Assembly (NCBI GenBank): GCA_963922205.1
Contig: CAWUHX010000081.1
Coordinates: 62,001 to 126,000 of the forward strand
Direction: 5' to 3'
DNA: 64,000 nt
From: Romanomermis culicivorax
Lineage: Eukaryota; Nematoda; Enoplea; Mermithida; Mermithidae
Of this stretch, positions 36,721-48,479 are shown in pieces (positions within the stretch are counted from its first letter, which is position 1; each line of letters opens with the position of its first letter). Made by a program: the position numbers and the translations under genes. Under the pieces are notes generated by a model. It was not told the origin of the DNA and made no database searches. It saw only the letters and a program-made list of their open reading frames with translations.

Positions 36721-37643
36721 AATGCCGATTCGATAAATTTAAAATCCTCTTGAACCTTAATATTTTAGGGTCTTGTAAATAGACAAAAGAATGCTGATAC
36801 AAACATTTCAAACTTTGGGGTATTGTAACCTTGCGAGTTATATTTATTATGCAATATAAAAATAATCTTAATATTCAGCATACGAAACTTGTTCTAATGT
36901 CTCATATTTAAAATGTATCAGGTTGTAACTCTCCTTCAATGACATCACAATAATAAGCAAAAGCAATTTGTTTTAACTCCGACTCGTGCAACCCCCTAGC
37001 AGTGCAAATTTTTGCTCTCAAAATTTGACTTGTCTAACATTGCTGCATTCCCAATATACACTTAAGACTCATAAAACGTACAGTAAATTGCAGCCCATTC
37101 ATTCGCCCAATATTAGGTAAATTTGCAGAACACGATTCAAAAGTCGATAGAAGTCACGTGAAAAAGCGAGAATTTTCCATTTTTGTGTTACTGTAGCTAT
37201 GCAAGTTTTGATTTCCAGGTGGAATGAATGGTATTTTCGTTCATAACGCAGTCCAAACCAAGTGTGTGATTTTCTGGTAGGGTTAATTTTTCACTTATCA
37301 TAAGTAGCTAAATTTTCTCAGACATTGTCTCTTAAAAAAATTCCCGGTTGGTGGAACGAGGTCCATCACAATTTTGAACACATTATTGAAAACTCAGAAT
37401 TTAGATTTGGGATAGCGCCAACCACGAATGTGCCTCGACGTCCCGAAACTAAAATGCACAATGCGTTGAACGTCCCATTCAGCTTTTTTGTTACATTCGA
37501 TAAATGTTTTCAATTCTTCGACTATACCATAACCAATCACAAAAAGTTTTTTAAAATCAACCGAGAAGCATATAAGAATATTAAATTTTAAAATCTCGCG
37601 AAATCGAGTCAAGAATCGTTAGCTGTTATTTGAATATCGAGAT
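36721..37643. other. Intergenic DNA downstream of seryl-tRNA synthetase
   Basis: Two overlapping ORFs on opposite strands (37325-37591 plus, 37394-37612 minus) have no recognisable domain and no splice context. Nothing else is supported. Confidence 0.35.
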
Positions 37644-40600
37644 TTACGGCTCGGTTTTGGCAGTCTTTTTTTCGCCGCCTTTTTTCGATTTTTTAGTCTC
37701 CTCTTCTTCAATGGGCGCCGGCTTAACGAATGGAATGAAAGTCGAATATTCTGAAACATTTAAGTTACGGTATTGCAGGTTCGATCATGTTTTACGTATT
37801 TTTGACTTAAAAATGGGCGAAAACTTTAAATCATTAAATTCAGAAAAGACCATAACCATTCGCACATATTTTTCCCACTCAAAGTGAAGTTTTTTTCAGA
37901 CTGATGAGAAAAATATGACAGACATTAAGGAATAAAAATTATTTTCTGCTATATATATCAGCAGTCATCGGAAGCAAATTCATTTTCATGGAATAATTTT
38001 ACATCATATTTTTTTGCACAAGCCTTTTTTGTGCACCCAAGTAATAGAGCAAAAATGGCTAATATACGGGTTAATTCTGCGATATAAAGTGCTTTTCTTC
38101 CATAGAATACAATATCAGCATTTTTCTGTAGGAAACGGTATTACTATTTTCATTTGACTTACAAGGAATTTTAATACGCTTAACAAAAGTGCAATGAAAC
38201 AATGTTTCTCTACATGTTAATTTGAATTTCGTTTTCTGAAAACGAAGTGAATGTCGTAATGTTTTTAGAATCATAAGAAAATAATTAATTCTCTAACAAA
38301 TTTAGACAACCGTCAACATCAATTTACATTAGAAAATGATCAAGCACAATTTTTCGCTTGCACGGTTTGAGAGTGGATATCTCGGAGAGCGAAACCTGGA
38401 AGTCACTACAAATCAGTTTAGTCTACATTAGTCAGTTTAGGTTACTGTAAACTTTACACGACAATGAGAAGTTGGGCGTTGACTTTGTGTGACTATATAA
38501 ACGCAGTTGTATGCCGAAACACAACTCACTCTTAGGCATCCATTTTCGCAATACTTCAGGTACTTCGATACCATCTTCTTTCTGATAATTTTCCAGAATC
38601 GCACAAATCACGCGGGTCGTTGCACACATTGTAGCGTTTAACATATGAACAAATGGCACCTGAAACCACGATCTCTATCAGTCGAACCGCGTCTTACAAT
38701 GAAAAGCTTCACTTCTCCATCCAATTTTTTTGTTTGTCCGTAACGAACACGTAAGCGCCTCGCCTGATAATCTAGACAGTTGGAGCAGGATACAAGTTCA
38801 CGGAAATTTTTCTGTCCCGGAAACCAAGCTTCTAAATCGAATTTCTTCGCCGCTGCGTTATTCAGTTCGCCTAAATGGGAAATGAAAAAGTCGCTAGAAC
38901 TCGAGATAAGTAGACTTCAAGATTACAGGCTCTAGTTTCTGGTCGAAAAAAACGCGAAATTGTATGAAACATCGAAACTACACAAGACATAGCTCAGGAA
39001 GGCGGCATTGTCTTTCGATATCAAAAATAAAAACCATTCGTTTATCACTTCCTTGTCGTAGTGGCAGTCCTATGAATCATTTACCAGAAACTATATTCAC
39101 AATACGATAAGGGATATTCAAGGCTTGGCAAAAGCTCTCGGCATTGCTGATCATTTCGTCGAACATTTTCCAAGATTCGTCATCATACGGAGAAGTTAAG
39201 ACGAATTGTTCAACCTATTTTTTTCAAAATATAGTCGTTACATATAACATTAAACCAAGAAGAAAATCATCGTATACTTTTTCGAACTGATGAACGCGGA
39301 AAATGCCGCGAGTATCTCGACCGTGAGAACCAACTTCTTGACTATAAAAACATAATAATTAGTAACTAATGACTATTGCAAGTTTCTTTCACAAAAAATC
39401 GTGAAATTATGATAGCGAAATCTTTTGAAATAGCTTCGCAACAAAAAAACGAGTTTCCTACCGAAAACACGTTGATATACCGGCATATTTGATAGGTAAA
39501 TCTTCCGTTGCCAACCACTCATCTCTGTGGAATGCGGCGATCGGTTGTTCACTCGTTGCGATCAGATACTTTTCTTCAACGCTAGCATCATCCTTTTGCT
39601 CACTGCTCTTACCAATCACCTACAGCAAATACAGACTGATTGATCCTGTAATCATGTTTGAATATTCAATCGCTCCTTACTTTGTATAGCTGATCATCAA
39701 AATCTGACAACTGCGCAACTTCTTGCATGATTTCCTTGCGCATGAAAAACGGCGTGTAAAGCGGAGAATAACCACGTTCGCACAAAATCTGTAAGGCTAA
39801 TTGAATCAAAGCTTGTTCTATGTAAACTAAAGGACCCTGAAAATACAAAAAAATACTATGCGCCATACATTATCAAGAAAGAAAGACGTCTGAAAAAAGA
39901 TTGTACTTGACTGAATTCAGAAGCATCAAATATTTCCTCCGCCATATTTAGGGCTAAACCGGGTCCAGGGACCCGAAACGGAGACCCGATATTACCCGGT
40001 ATTTTTCAGTACCCGAACCCAATATTACCAAAATTTTGAACCCGGACCCGAAATTACCAAAGTCAGAATAATTCAAGTGCGGGTCTAATTATAGAAAAGC
40101 AACATGTAAATAGTTGTGGTATGCTGACTTAATCATTTCTGGAAGAAAATGTAGAACTATTCAAGTATTGTTGTATTCGCATTTGAGAATAAAAACAAAT
40201 TTAACAAAAATTAATGTTCATTAATCGCACTGTTACATCGAAATCAATCAGGGAGAACACAATGCTGTAAATGTTGACATAATTCGAATTTTCTAAATTT
40301 TATTTCCAAATAACCACAAAAATGATCACATTTAAAATATTCTTTCGCCAAAGTTAAAATAGTTTTTTTACACGGCAAAAATTTTTTTGGGTTTCGAGAT
40401 CAAACAAATCCACTTTGATGCGTTTTAGAAGGTCCACATTTCAAAATTTTTCGGCGCTACGCGCCAATTATGTTTATTGTAACAATTATCCGTTATTTTG
40501 TATAATCCAGCTTAGGCGCGGTCTTCAGTAGTGATGTGCGCCAGAAAAATTTCCATATCCGGATATCCGTGTTTTTTGCACCTTCGGATATCCGGATATT

Positions 40601-43600
40601 TTAAATCTTGTTTGCAAAGAGGTAAAAAGAAGTCACATATAGAGTAGTAGTGGGTCAACTAAAATACTACTGAAGAGGGCCGTGCGCAGGATTTTTTCAT
40701 GGGGGGAGGGGGGGGCGGGCTACATTTTTTTACTGAATAGCCACAAAAAATGATTGATTTTACGCGATATATTGTGTGCATGCTGCCCCAATGGGGGGGG
40801 GGGGGCGGCCGCCCCCCGCCCCCCTTGTGCACGGCCCTGCTACTGAACCTTTTGTTGTTGAAACTTTGTGTAATAATGTAGGGATATTCCCAACTGACCA
40901 ATTTCCAACTGAGCGAATTCCCAAGTGAGCGATTCCAAACGAGCGATAGAGAATGTACGAGTAATAACAATTTCTTCACATTTTCCTTCTTTCCCTTATA
41001 TTTTCTCTGTATGTATTTCTTTTTCTTCGTTCTGTGTGTTGCTTATGTTTTCGTTTAGGTATGTCTTTGCATTTTCATCTTTTGTCTCTGCTTTCTTTCA
41101 TTTTCATTTTTTGTTATTTACTCCTTTCTTTTTTACTCATCAAACGATAAATTAGAAGTTGTCATTTTTAATAAACATTGTCTCGCAAATAATTCTTATA
41201 CAATACGGCACGCTCTATTTCCTATTTAATTTTATTCATAGTGATTTTTCTTAGATCTACTTTCCATCTTGTTTTTTGCTTTTACTTCTTTATCTTTCTC
41301 TTTTTCTATTCTCCTGATTCTTTCTTTTTTTCTTATTTTTTCACATTATTTTTCTGTCTTCCTTGCTGATTTCTCTACCTTGGCTCTTCTTTCTTGTCAC
41401 TTTTCCATGTTTCTTTTTTAATGCTACTCTATGTATTTTCACTTATTCCTAATGTCTTCATTTTTGTTGACGTTTCTTTTTTCTTGATGTTTTGTTCCTT
41501 CCAGCATTCTTTTGTTTATATTTTTATGAAGATTTTCACACTTACAGCAATGGAAGACTCAAGGATGCCGAACTGTACTAGAATTATACGGAAGACTACG
41601 GTCATTTAAAATGACAACTTGTAATGTATCGTATCATGAGCAAAAAAGAAAAAATTAGGTGACAAGAAGGAAGAAAATGAAAGAAGGCACAGACATAATA
41701 AGAAAACGTAAAAATATACATAAATGAAAACATAAGAAATAGACACAGAAAACGAAAGAAAATAGAAATACATACATACAAAGAAAAATATAAGGTAAAG
41801 AAAAAAATATGAAGAAAGTGTTATTAAATTTTCGATTGCTCGTTTGGAATCGCCCAATTGGGAATCCGCTCATTTGGGAATCGCCCACTTGGGAATCACT
41901 CACTTGAGAATACCCCATAATGTAGCACCTAACTTCTCAGTAACCTTTACTCCTTTTTTGAACAGTGAAAATATCCGGATATATCTGGATATTTTTTCAC
42001 ATCCGCATATCCGTTTTTCAAAATATCCGTTCGGATATAAGAATATCCGACGCACATCACTAGTCTTTAGCATGTCTTCTTTGCTGATCAGTCAGCCTTT
42101 AATAGTTTTTATCGTACAGAATGTCTCATCACTCTAAGAGAAAACTTTTGATATTTTGTTCGAAGATTTGACGAGAATTAAGACAATGAAAATTAAGCTA
42201 ATTTCCTTAAAATTTTTTTATGGATTCGAAAATTTTTGAATTTTCTGAACATAAATGTCTTGCGTTTGAAAAATGACTGAAACATCAGTGCTATACAATA
42301 GCATAAATTCTTTCTAGTTGATTTGTAGTGTTTGATTTTTGAATTTCAATTGTATTTTTTGCTTCTGTTATTTAATGCGATTTTTGATGATTTTCCGAAA
42401 TTTTTAAAGCATTTTTGAATTTTAGCTGATTTTTCCAGCTGGATAGCTGACAGAAAACATCAACCTATTGCTCGTATCTGGACATCATTCTAGAGTGAAA
42501 GAAATATTTGAATGTGTTGAAAAGATTCATTTTACAGCATTCGGGAATATAAAATTTCGAAAAATTTTCGGCGCGAGGCAAGAAAAGATAAACCAAACAC
42601 AGCCCATAATTCTTCAGCTCTTTGTTCCTCTCGCTTGAAGACTTCCAAAGTTTGCTAACATAAACTATTCCACTGGGAATTGCTGAAAACATCATTCTAT
42701 ACTGATAATGTAAAGCTTTTATTTAAAGATATATGTTGGGAAAATTCATTTTCCAGGTCTTGGAATATAAAAATCTGGAAATTTTTCACGCATCAAATAA
42801 ATCTATAAATCTTCAGCTCTGACCACATAAATATTAGCAGCAACTGTTTTTTTACTCAATAGTTCCAAACAATGTCGTCGGGTTAGAAAAATAGATACAA
42901 CATTTAGAGATTTTCTTGGGAATCTACAACTTCCGCTTAATTTTCGCATAATTTGAACTTAGAAAGCAAAAAATGTCCCATTCGAAAAAATTGAGTCGTT
43001 TCCACACGGTGCAGACAAAGGCGCGTCGAAATATACATAGAAAAAAAACTTCAATCTTTTTCGCTATGCAAAAAGTTCCGTGCGAAAAAACAGTGCTTCT
43101 CAGCTAAAAATACCTAAGTGAACTATCGGAAGCCTTTTAGACAATTTTTGAGTAAAATTTGTGATGCAGAATATGCTCCTGACTGTTTGGAAAAATGGGA
43201 AAATTTTGTGAAAATAACCGATAAAAGCCGAGAATTTGATTGCGTCGAACAAGTGGCTACACTGAAAAACGAAATAAACAACACCAATGCGATGCAGGAC
43301 TGTTCATGCTGATCAAACACTGTAAATTGACTATATATCATTAAATTATGTAAGAACCGGACGTCCGGACGTGAAAAAATGAATCGAGTCCACTTTTTTG
43401 GAATCGGAACCAATCTTTTGAAAATTTAGCACAAAATTTAGGACCCGGACCGACATGTTGAAAATTCTGGACCCGGTCCAGCCCTAATAATATTTTAAAC
43501 TCATATTGTCGGAAAAATCAAATTTTTTACGATTTTTGTTAGGTGCACATTGTTAATATACTTTTAGGTAGTATCCACGAGCTCCAGAAACGACAGCCCC

Positions 43601-44493
43601 TCTGTCACCGTCATATCCGTCAACCATAATGCCTGAAAAGTAGAGCATAGTCAAAAGAATCCATGAAATCAAAAGAGTCATTCACCTAAATCCATTTGAG
43701 AATACTTCTTTTCGACAGTAATATCACCCCAGGTTCGTTCGACAAAATTATTATCCTAAAAGATTTCAAAAATAAATTCATTGGAAACAAATCGAATCAT
43801 TAGTTCTCACTTCATTATCACTAACGGGAACAGAAGGGTGAACTAAATTTCCTATTTCGCGTAATGCGTCGTTTCGTTGCTGTTCTAATAAGCCGACTTG
43901 CTTGCTGTTTTTCGCTATTTCTTCATCGATTACGAGAACAATTTTTTTAATTTGAAAAACGGTTAAACTCTGAAAAAGTTAAGGACACAACAAAACAGCA
44001 CAAAAAATGCCAGTTTACGCGGGCTGAGATATACTTTAAGAGATTCAGCAGCCAAAGAGAGAATATCATCCGGAATGAAGTCATTCGGCAAATCAGCTTT
44101 AGTACTTTGGGGTTCTTTTTTCTAAAATTGAAAGACATAAAATAAAACTAATAACAGCATTAAAATATAATCGATCCTACCTTCATTTTTTCGCCGATTT
44201 CATTACTGCACAGTTTTTTGAGCCTATTCAGTTCGTCAGCACGGAATCGAGCTGAAAAAATTACGCGTAAAGTGAGTATAAGTTAGCCAGCGCCTTGAGG
44301 AGAATATTCTGCAAATCCCATTTTAAACACGTCTAAAAGCCTTATTAGCTGATTCACCTTTACGCCATTCAACGTCGAATTCGATAACACGATCGACTAA
44401 CTTTTCATCTTTGTATCTTTTCTTCTGACTTTCTCTGACTAAATTTGGGTTGCCTCCTTTTTCGGCACGGAATAACTCCAAATCCAGGACCAT
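37644..44493 (-). CDS. SARS1: Cytosolic seryl-tRNA synthetase
   Basis: Class II aminoacyl-tRNA synthetase charging tRNA-Ser (and tRNA-Sec) in the cytosol. Thirteen exons: 44358-44493, 44181-44251, 44035-44121, 43811-43969, 43686-43755, 43562-43632, 39681-39836, 39462-39619, 39278-39341, 39085-39214, 38698-38870, 38530-38659, 37644-37750. All have GT/AG borders and matching phases, giving 503 aa (human about 514). The start [14 protein letters not shown] is the conserved eukaryotic N-terminus. Then come the tRNA-binding coiled coil (exons 2-4), class II motif 1 ([14 protein letters not shown]), motif 2 ([26 protein letters not shown]), the serine-pocket region ([16 protein letters not shown]) and motif 3 ([22 protein letters not shown]). 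A Lys/Glu-rich tail ends the protein, typical of animal SerRS. The 3.7-kb intron 6 contains nested transposable elements, yet the coding frame is intact. Confidence 0.97.
40675..40839. mobile_element. 165-bp hAT-like MITE (third nesting level)
   Basis: Termini GAGGGCCGTGCGCA and, inverted, CAGGGCCGTGCACA, with G/C homopolymers just inside. Flanked by a perfect 8-bp duplication CTACTGAA (40667-40674 and 40840-40847). Confidence 0.92.
40881..41916. mobile_element. 1.04-kb foldback element with about 300-bp arms (third nesting level)
   Basis: Perfect 8-bp duplication ATAATGTA (40873-40880 and 41917-41924). Ends GGGATATTC / GGGGTATTC inverted. Each end carries an array of GCGATTCCCAAGTGAG-like words. 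The pyrimidine-rich left arm (40881-41180) is inverted at 41602-41916, so the element can fold into a long hairpin around a spacer of about 420 bp. Open frames inside are by-products of the Pu/Py bias. Confidence 0.9.
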
Positions 44494-44941
44494 AATTTTT
44501 TAAAATTTCTACAAGCTAGACTCAATCCTGAAAACAAGAAACAAATTCACTCAAGGCTCAATTGGCCATACATCACTTTTTTGGCTACTTGGTAGGGGGC
44601 GATTCCCTCCACCTTTTTGGGGTCTAAGGAGGGATAGGGTATAAAATTTCAAGCCCGATATTTCCTTAATAAAAAGCCTGGAGCAAGAAAACTAATTTTT
44701 TACCTTTCTCAGCTCAATGAGAAATATTCATTTTAGATTACAATTATCAGGATCAGCCTCGCTAGTGCAGTAAAAGCCTGAATTCAATTTCACTTTATTT
44801 TATATTTTATGTATATTTCTTTATATTACTGTGCCTTGCTGAAAACTAGTTATCACACGTGCAGCCGGCTTTTTTGCATAGGCCGGATTGCAATGTGCAA
44901 CTTTAAATAGAGATGGCAGCTTACTAGTTCTGTAGGAGACT
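44494..44941. other. Upstream region of SARS1
   Basis: Probable promoter and 5'-UTR side of SARS1. No convincing TATA or trans-splice signal could be singled out and no other gene is visible. Confidence 0.3.
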
Positions 44942-45860
44942 TCAAAGATTGTGGATAAAGGTACAGAAACATATTGTTTTAGTTTTAAAAAAAAAGGAAC
45001 TTAAACCATCAGGACCAGCGGAAGAAGACGTTTTTAATTTGTTCAAGAATTTTTTAACCATGTCAGGGCTAAGGGTAACCTTTAAGTTACATTTATTTCT
45101 TGTGTTAGGGTTACTGCAGGTGAACTTCCAGCGTCGGTACGCAGGCATGAGGATGCAGTGAATGTGATAAATTTACATAGAATTGTGTAGGAACTTTTTG
45201 CGTATTTTTGGGGAAAATTTTTATTTTTGGGGACTAGTTTGTGTGTCGAGCTCGTCATGGTTTTTATATTATTTATTGTATTGGCGTCGTGCTTTTCGCA
45301 CCAAGCTCGACAGGGTAACTTGTTTTGTTTTTGGAACGTAGGGGAAAATCCCATAAGGTTAGGAAAGTGGAGACGAGGGTAGAAACTTTTGTGTCAGGGG
45401 TCAATGTGTTCTGCTGGAGGCTTAGGGAGTTTCCTAGTGAGGTATAGGTATCTGGTAGCCTGGGGAGAGTTATAAGCTGTTTGTTTATCGTTAGCCTGTG
45501 GCTGAACTGCTACAATTTCCTTTGTATTAACCCAAAGGTCAGTCTCATCGTCCAACACCCACAGCCGCCTAACAATCATTGATGTACTAAATTATTATCA
45601 TCAGTGAAAACAGGACTAAAAAATTTGTTCAAGAAATTAACTTCAGACAAGTCATCTTTTATGATTGAGCCACCAGATAACAGATCACAAGGAGGTTTAT
45701 TATTATGGAGTTAATCATTAACAAATTGATCTGTTTTATATTTGTTGATGATGGCATTTTTTAGTGCAGTTCTTATGTTAGCATATTTCCTCTCAAATTC
45801 AGGAGATTTTTTTTTCCATTACGTTTTTTTGCTTGAAGTTTCGTTATTGATTTAGGATAT
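44942..45860 (-). pseudogene. Jockey/CR1-like LINE relic with a foreign 0.5-kb insert
   Basis: Minus-strand fragments upstream of an RT: GGSIIKDDLSEVNFLNKFFS ending in VFTDDN (about 45690-45600), then LSPDMVKKFLNKLKTSSSAGPDG (about 45085-45000), the usual start of the RT fingers. Between them, about 45110-45595 does not belong to the LINE and contains a 61-codon ORF (45394-45579) of no known family. Inactive fragment. Confidence 0.65.
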
Positions 45861-45889
45861 TTATTTTTGCGATCAACAGACTTAAAAAG

Positions 45890-46733
45890 AACGAATAAAT
45901 CAATAATAAAATGCAATAGTTCATGGCGACTTAAAAAGGAATGGAAGGCTGAAAAAATTCGAATATCTCTAAAATTGTTCAGGAAGTTCAAATTGATTCA
46001 ATTTTCGACTGCGAAATTCGCAATTCTTACACATTATTTGCTGATTATATACATCTGTATAAAATTCTTCATTTAGTTAAATTCCAGGACCTCAAATTGA
46101 TTTTCTGATTTGAATTTGGTATCTTTTTGATATTTCCGAATGAATCTTTTGACGAAAATGATTTGTTTTTTAGTACTCATTTTAGTACGCTGCGCAAAAT
46201 GATATTTTTATAAATTTTTGAAAATCCGCCTCTTTTTCGACAAATCCTGGGTACCGTACTGCTGCGAATATCTATATAATGTAAAGACTAGGAAGAATAA
46301 AGTCTGAAACTGTGTAAATTTTCGATCGAAACATTGTATCAACAATATCGATTTTTCTATTAGAGTCAATCAAACACAAAAAGTAAGGATTTCAGTTTTA
46401 AATCCGAATCTGACTGAATGAACAGAGAATATTCAGAATTTCTTTTGATATTGACAGCCTCTAAAGTTTGCTCCAACGATACTAATATACTGTTCGAAGA
46501 GAAATCGTTTGCGTTCAGGTCCAAATACGAGTAGGAAATATTATATTCATTGAATCGACGCGAAGCGCCGAAAATTTTTGGCTTTTTCAGCACCTAAAAC
46601 GTCTAAAAATCAAGGAAATTTAATGTTGGACCAGCCAAAAATTTTGTGCCAATTGGCACAAACGCTTAAAATTTTTTGTGCCATTCGAAATTTTTTTGTG
46701 CCAAAAACCATGTTTTGGCACAAAAAAACACTG
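45890..46733. mobile_element. Truncated GTGCCA-word element
   Basis: Homologous to 48715-49317. The right end (46620-46733), with TTGTGCCAATTGGCACAAACGC, repeated TTGTGCCA and CAAAAAAACACTG, is complete, whereas the left terminal cluster is missing. A degenerate inverted GGCGC hairpin (about 46557-46570) lies inside. Confidence 0.75.
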
Positions 46734-46899
46734 AGCAGTAATAAAAATTAGAACTAAGCATTAGGGACGAAGCGTTAGCCCTCTTCTGATTAGTTGCCAA
46801 TCAAGTCCCACCCCCTAACGCAAACACGTTATTTACTCTACAGTATGTGCGTATTATTGGTTTTAACTAACTTCAGTCATTTGGAAGAGCCTCAACAGC

Positions 46900-47020
46900 A
46901 CTGTACCCTAAGCCTAAGTAAAATTTTGGCAGTGGCTAGATGGAATCGAGTCCATTTACCGAAAACCCGCAAAATGGCCAAATGGACTCGACAGGTCGAT
47001 TCAGGTGATAATTGAATATT
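46900..47020. repeat. GAGTCCAT palindrome cluster
   Basis: TCGAGTCCATTT and, about 25 bases on, AAATGGACTCGA form an inverted pair (about 46947-46988). The same pair with small changes stands at 49321-49366, and a half copy is at 43385. The two full clusters may be the ends of one larger element of about 2.4 kb that received the insertions at 47322 and 48480. Confidence 0.5.
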
Positions 47021-47321
47021 TCGTATTCCGGAACAGATAGCTCCAAAAATATTACAGATCGGAAAAAAACAAAAGCAGATTCAGAACCAGCATTCTTTTT
47101 CCGACCAGAAAATCTAAGTTTCGTATGGTAAAGTCCATTAAGACGTGAATCTAATTCACATCAAATGGGAGAACCCGCTCTGGAAAGTTTCGTTAACTAT
47201 CATTCATACCGGAATTTGACATTTTTGACTACAGTAAACCATGATGTCAAAATGAAAAAACGCGAGTGATATTCATATATCACAGCACTATGTTGAAGAC
47301 AATTGATAATTATGCAAGATT

Positions 47322-48337
47322 TACTGTTTTTTTCCCCAAATCGTGCTTTTAGGGGGAAAAAAATTCGGAAAAGGGAAAAAAATTTTGGGCTCTTTCCCCA
47401 TTTGGGGAAGAAAATTTTGGGGATCGGATACAGAAAAGATGCATTCAGGTGCATTTTAGAAGGTCATAATCGCAAAATTTTCCGGCGCTTCGCGCCGATT
47501 ATAACTTTAATAATCATTATTATGCATTACTTAGCTCAGGCGCGGCTTTTAGCAAGTCTACCTTCATTTATCATATAATCTATAATAGTTTTCATCATCT
47601 TGAACGTAGTATCTCATGTTCTCATTGGTAATCTTCAATATTTTATTATGATATTTGATGAAGATTCGCATTTTTTCCTTTGGAGAAAGATCAATACCTC
47701 AAGTCTCTAAGCTTTTTGATGCAATTATTTCTTTTCTAACGTAAAATCAATTCAAACGCTTCATAGAAATATCTTTCGGAAATTTACACACTCCTTACTC
47801 ATATATTTTCGACCAAGTATGAGAGTTCACAAATATATTATATACTGGTTTTAAAATTTTTCGAGTAAAATTCTAGAAATTACGACTTTTGAACAAAAAA
47901 TTCAAATCTAATTCTTGAAATAAATGTTTGGAAAATTGATTTTCCAGCGTCGCAGAATATCAATACCCAAAAAATTTTTCCGGCGCTTTGCGCCGAAAAG
48001 ATTAACATTCCTTCTGGGTTCTCACTTGTCGTCATAGAGGACTTGACCATCGATTTCTCATGTAATTCAAAATCATTATGCTTTTGGATAGTTTGCTTGA
48101 AAGTTTGTTCCAATGCTTATAAATTAGAATTGAAACTCGAAAATTTCAATTTTTTCCTCAATTTTAATGAATTAACGGGTCTGAAAACACCAGAAGGCTT
48201 GAAAAGACTCAAAAACACCTAAATAAAGCGTCTGTGAGCATTTTTAAGCGAAAAAAACGACTTCGGGAAAATAGGGAAAAAAATTTTGACCCCTTTCTTT
48301 CCCCATTTGGGGAAAAGGCCCGGGGGAAAAAAAAGTG
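47322..48337. mobile_element. 1.02-kb hAT-like element with TTTCCCC words
   Basis: Perfect 8-bp duplication GCAAGATT (47314-47321 and 48338-48345). Termini TACTGTTTTTTTCCCC and, inverted, CACTTTTTTTTCCCC. Subterminal words TTTCCCCATTTGGGGAAA at both ends. The interior carries the shared core with hairpins CGGCGCTTCGCGCCG (47483-47497) and CGGCGCTTTGCGCCG (47981-47995). Non-autonomous. Confidence 0.92.
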
Positions 48338-48479
48338 GCAAGATTCACTATCGCACGCTGGAATTGGTTGCTTCTTTGCTGAGATATATGTAATTAATCG
48401 GAATACTTTTTATTTCGTTATTACTGTAGCAACGCTGTAACAAATTTAAATTTCTCCGCTTATGAATTTACGTGTCAAG

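Larger units (their letters stand above)
40529..42062. mobile_element. hAT-like element with GGATATCCG words (second nesting level)
   Basis: Termini TAGTGATGTGCG and inverted CGCACATCACTA, typical of hAT elements. Target duplication GTCTTCAG (40521-40528) / GTCTTTAG (42063-42070), one mismatch. Both ends repeat ATATCCGGATATCCG-like palindromes. A paralogous empty site occurs at 47530-47550, where GGCGCGGCTTTTAG runs on uninterrupted. Two further elements are inserted inside it. It has no transposase. Confidence 0.9.
39949..43486. mobile_element. Outer element with ACCCGG words in SARS1 intron 6
   Basis: Ends TAGGGCTAAACCGGGTCCAG and, inverted, TAGGGCTGGACCGGGTCCAG; both ends repeat GGACCCGG/CCGGGTCC. 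The TAGGGCT-type terminus resembles hAT transposons, but the flanking octamers match only partly (GCCATATT versus ATAATATT). The interior holds the shared core (TGCGTTTTAGAAGGTC, hairpin GGCGCTACGCGCC at 40453-40465, then AATCTTCAGCTCTGACCAC near 42820). It is interrupted by the 40529-42062 element. Copy without the insert would be about 2 kb. Confidence 0.75.

Noticed and set aside
37325..37612. Overlapping ORFs on both strands downstream of SARS1
   Set aside because: Neither has splice context or a family match.
41394..41609. ORFs with apparent membrane helices in the foldback element (also 40925-41155, 41606-41918)
   Set aside because: Phe/Ser/Leu-rich because of the polypyrimidine bias; inverted arms produce them on both strands.
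46210..46330. Possible RNA gene in the conserved core repeated at 18080, 45940 and 48740
   Set aside because: Conservation is explained by three copies of the same mobile element; no tRNA or snRNA boxes seen.
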